Source: Nitrospirota bacterium
GTDB lineage: Bacteria > Nitrospirota > Thermodesulfovibrionia > Thermodesulfovibrionales > UBA6898
Direction of reading: 5' to 3'
Assembly: GCA_021787505.1 (NCBI GenBank)
Contig: JAJYLU010000091.1
Coordinates: 1 to 7,031 of the forward strand
DNA: 7,031 nt
A program made the translations under genes and the position numbers. Positions 6,102 through 7,031 of the stretch are shown here, one piece after another (position 1 is the stretch's first letter; each line of letters begins with the position of its first letter). The notes beneath the pieces were generated by a model. That model had not been told where the DNA came from, ran no database searches, and saw only the letters and a program-made list of their open reading frames with translations.

Positions 6102-6842
6102 ATGGACTTCAAAGGACAAGTGGCGATGATTACGGGAGGGGCCCGTGGAATCGGCAGGTCGATAGCCGGACACTTTGCGAAACACGGGGCGAATCTCGCG
6201 ATCGCGGATGTGTCGGAGGACGCCGCAAGAGAGACCGCCGGGGAATTGGCCTCCGCGGGCGCGAAGACCATGGCCGTGAAACTTGACGTCTCGAAATCCG
6301 ACCAGGTCGTGAAGGCCTTTGAAGATGTGGTGAAGGAATTCGGCAGGCTCGATATACTGATCAACAACGCGGGCATCACGAAGGACGGTCTTGTGCTGAG
6401 GATGAAGGAAGAAGACTGGGACGCGGTCATCAACATAAATCTCAAGGGCGTTTTTCTCTGTTCCAAGGAGGCGGTGAAGGTGATGGTAAAGCAGAAATAC
6501 GGGAGGATCGTCAACATCGCTTCCGTCGTCGCCTTTATGGGGAACCCCGGCCAGGTCAACTACAGCGCGTCCAAGGCCGGGATAGTCGGGTTGACAAAGA
6601 CCGTGGCGAGGGAATACGCCAGCAGGGGACTTACCGTGAACGCCGTGGCGCCCGGGTTTATTTCGACCGCGATGACCGACGCCCTTGCTGAAAATGTGAG
6701 GCAGGAAATGTTAAAATCTATACCTGTCGGTAAGTTCGGGACCGTCGACGATGTCGCCAATGCGGTGAGTTTCCTTGCCTCGGCGGACGCGGGGTATATC
6801 ACCGGGCAGGTGATTCACGTCAACGGCGGCATGTATATGTGA
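6102..6842 (+). CDS. fabG: 3-oxoacyl-[acyl-carrier-protein] reductase
   Basis: Reduces 3-oxoacyl-ACP to 3-hydroxyacyl-ACP with NADPH in type II fatty acid synthesis, in the cytoplasm and normally as a tetramer. The 246 residues are the standard FabG length and a complete short-chain dehydrogenase. They show the dinucleotide-binding TGGARGIG (11-18), NNAG (88-91), the active-site Asn113 in NINLKG, Ser141, and Tyr154/Lys158 in YSASK. PGFISTAMTD and a VNGGMYM ending are typical of FabG. The ATG at 6102 is preferred over the GTG at 6096 because AGGGGG (6091-6096) then lies five bases upstream and the protein begins MDFKGQVAMITGG. The acpP gene follows after a terminator-like hairpin, the usual fabG-acpP order, which separates this from the many other SDR enzymes. 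No fabD or fabH lies upstream; the neighbour there is the divergent synthase. Confidence 0.95.
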   Translation: MDFKGQVAMITGGARGIGRSIAGHFAKHGANLAIADVSEDAARETAGELASAGAKTMAVKLDVSKSDQVVKAFEDVVKEFGRLDILINNAGITKDGLVLRMKEEDWDAVININLKGVFLCSKEAVKVMVKQKYGRIVNIASVVAFMGNPGQVNYSASKAGIVGLTKTVAREYASRGLTVNAVAPGFISTAMTDALAENVRQEMLKSIPVGKFGTVDDVANAVSFLASADAGYITGQVIHVNGGMYM

Positions 6843-6856
6843 CGCGCGATTCTATA

Positions 6857-6897
6857 GCCGGTGCCTGCAGGCCTGCTGCACCGGCATTTGATTTTTT
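6857..6897 (+). terminator. Probable intrinsic terminator or attenuator between fabG and acpP
   Basis: GCCGGTGC (6857-6864) pairs perfectly with GCACCGGC (6878-6885), and the 13-base loop contains the palindrome GCAGGCCTGC. Six T residues follow at 6892-6897, six bases after the stem. The GC-rich stem with a T-run fits a rho-independent terminator, though the gap before the T-run suggests partial readthrough. Its position 15 bases after the fabG stop implies independent control of acpP. Confidence 0.65.
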
Positions 6898-6936
6898 GCC
6901 GCTTGTAAATTTGATAATGTATAGGGAGGTATAGGA

Positions 6937-7031
6937 ATGATTGAAGAAAAGGTGAAGGAGATAATCGCGAAGCAGCTGGGCGTGAACGCCGCCGAGGTGA
7001 CGCCCGAGGCGTCCTTCGTGGAGGACCTCGG
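6937..7031 (+). CDS. acpP: Acyl carrier protein, N-terminal part (cut by window edge)
   Basis: Only the first 31 codons and part of the next are present. They begin [16 protein letters not shown] and end at FVEDL, which is the first helix and loop of acyl carrier protein just before the DSLD phosphopantetheine site expected beyond the edge. ACP carries the growing acyl chain on its 4'-phosphopantetheine arm for FabG and the other type II enzymes. A strong GGGAGGT (6924-6930) lies six bases before the ATG. GATAAT at 6913-6918 could be a -10 box giving acpP its own promoter downstream of the hairpin, but the best -35 candidate, TTGATT at 6888-6893, is 19 bases away, so this is weak. Confidence 0.92.
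   Translation, partial: MIEEKVKEIIAKQLGVNAAEVTPEASFVEDL

Overview
The window looks like ordinary chromosomal sequence from a moderately GC-rich, probably anaerobic, Gram-negative-type bacterium. Three things point this way: a membrane kinase whose extracytoplasmic domain carries a c-type haem motif, a homocitrate/Re-citrate synthase-type enzyme typical of strict anaerobes, and a standard type II fatty acid synthesis block. The overall flavour is Nitrospirota (Thermodesulfovibrionia-like) or Desulfobacterota. This assignment is an inference from gene content and protein style, because no ribosomal RNA or other marker is present.

Layout. 1-1895 (+): a soluble PAS-GAF histidine kinase; its reading frame stays open to the left edge. 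1892-1934: a palindromic element whose two ends supply the stop codons of the two convergent genes beside it. 1931-2134 (-): a small HMA-type metal chaperone with an MSCQHC motif. 2135-2215: a short AT-rich divergent promoter region. 2216-4231 (+): a membrane histidine kinase with a periplasmic CTRCH haem-c motif, then HAMP, GAF, HisKA and HATPase. 4314-4715 (+): an unrecognised small protein with two membrane segments. 4739-5974 (-): an HMGL-like acyltransferase of the homocitrate/Re-citrate synthase type. 5975-6101: a divergent promoter region. 6102-6842 (+): fabG. 6857-6897: a stem-loop followed by a T-run. 6937 to the right edge (+): the start of acpP.

How the parts may work together. The left half is a signalling and metal-handling neighbourhood: two kinases with no response regulator in view, one of them apparently reading periplasmic redox state or a haem ligand, around a copper-type chaperone. 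The small two-TM protein follows the haem kinase on the same strand and may be co-transcribed with it. The right half is central metabolism. The acyl-CoA condensing enzyme diverges from fabG, which starts a fatty acid synthesis unit continuing into acpP, with a probable terminator or attenuator between fabG and acpP that would allow ACP to be expressed independently.

There is no CRISPR array, transposase, phage gene, tRNA or rRNA that I can see. I do not see a clear new multi-gene system. The items most worth a second look are the haem-c sensor kinase with its small membrane neighbour, the stop-codon-donating palindrome, and the exact substrate of the synthase.
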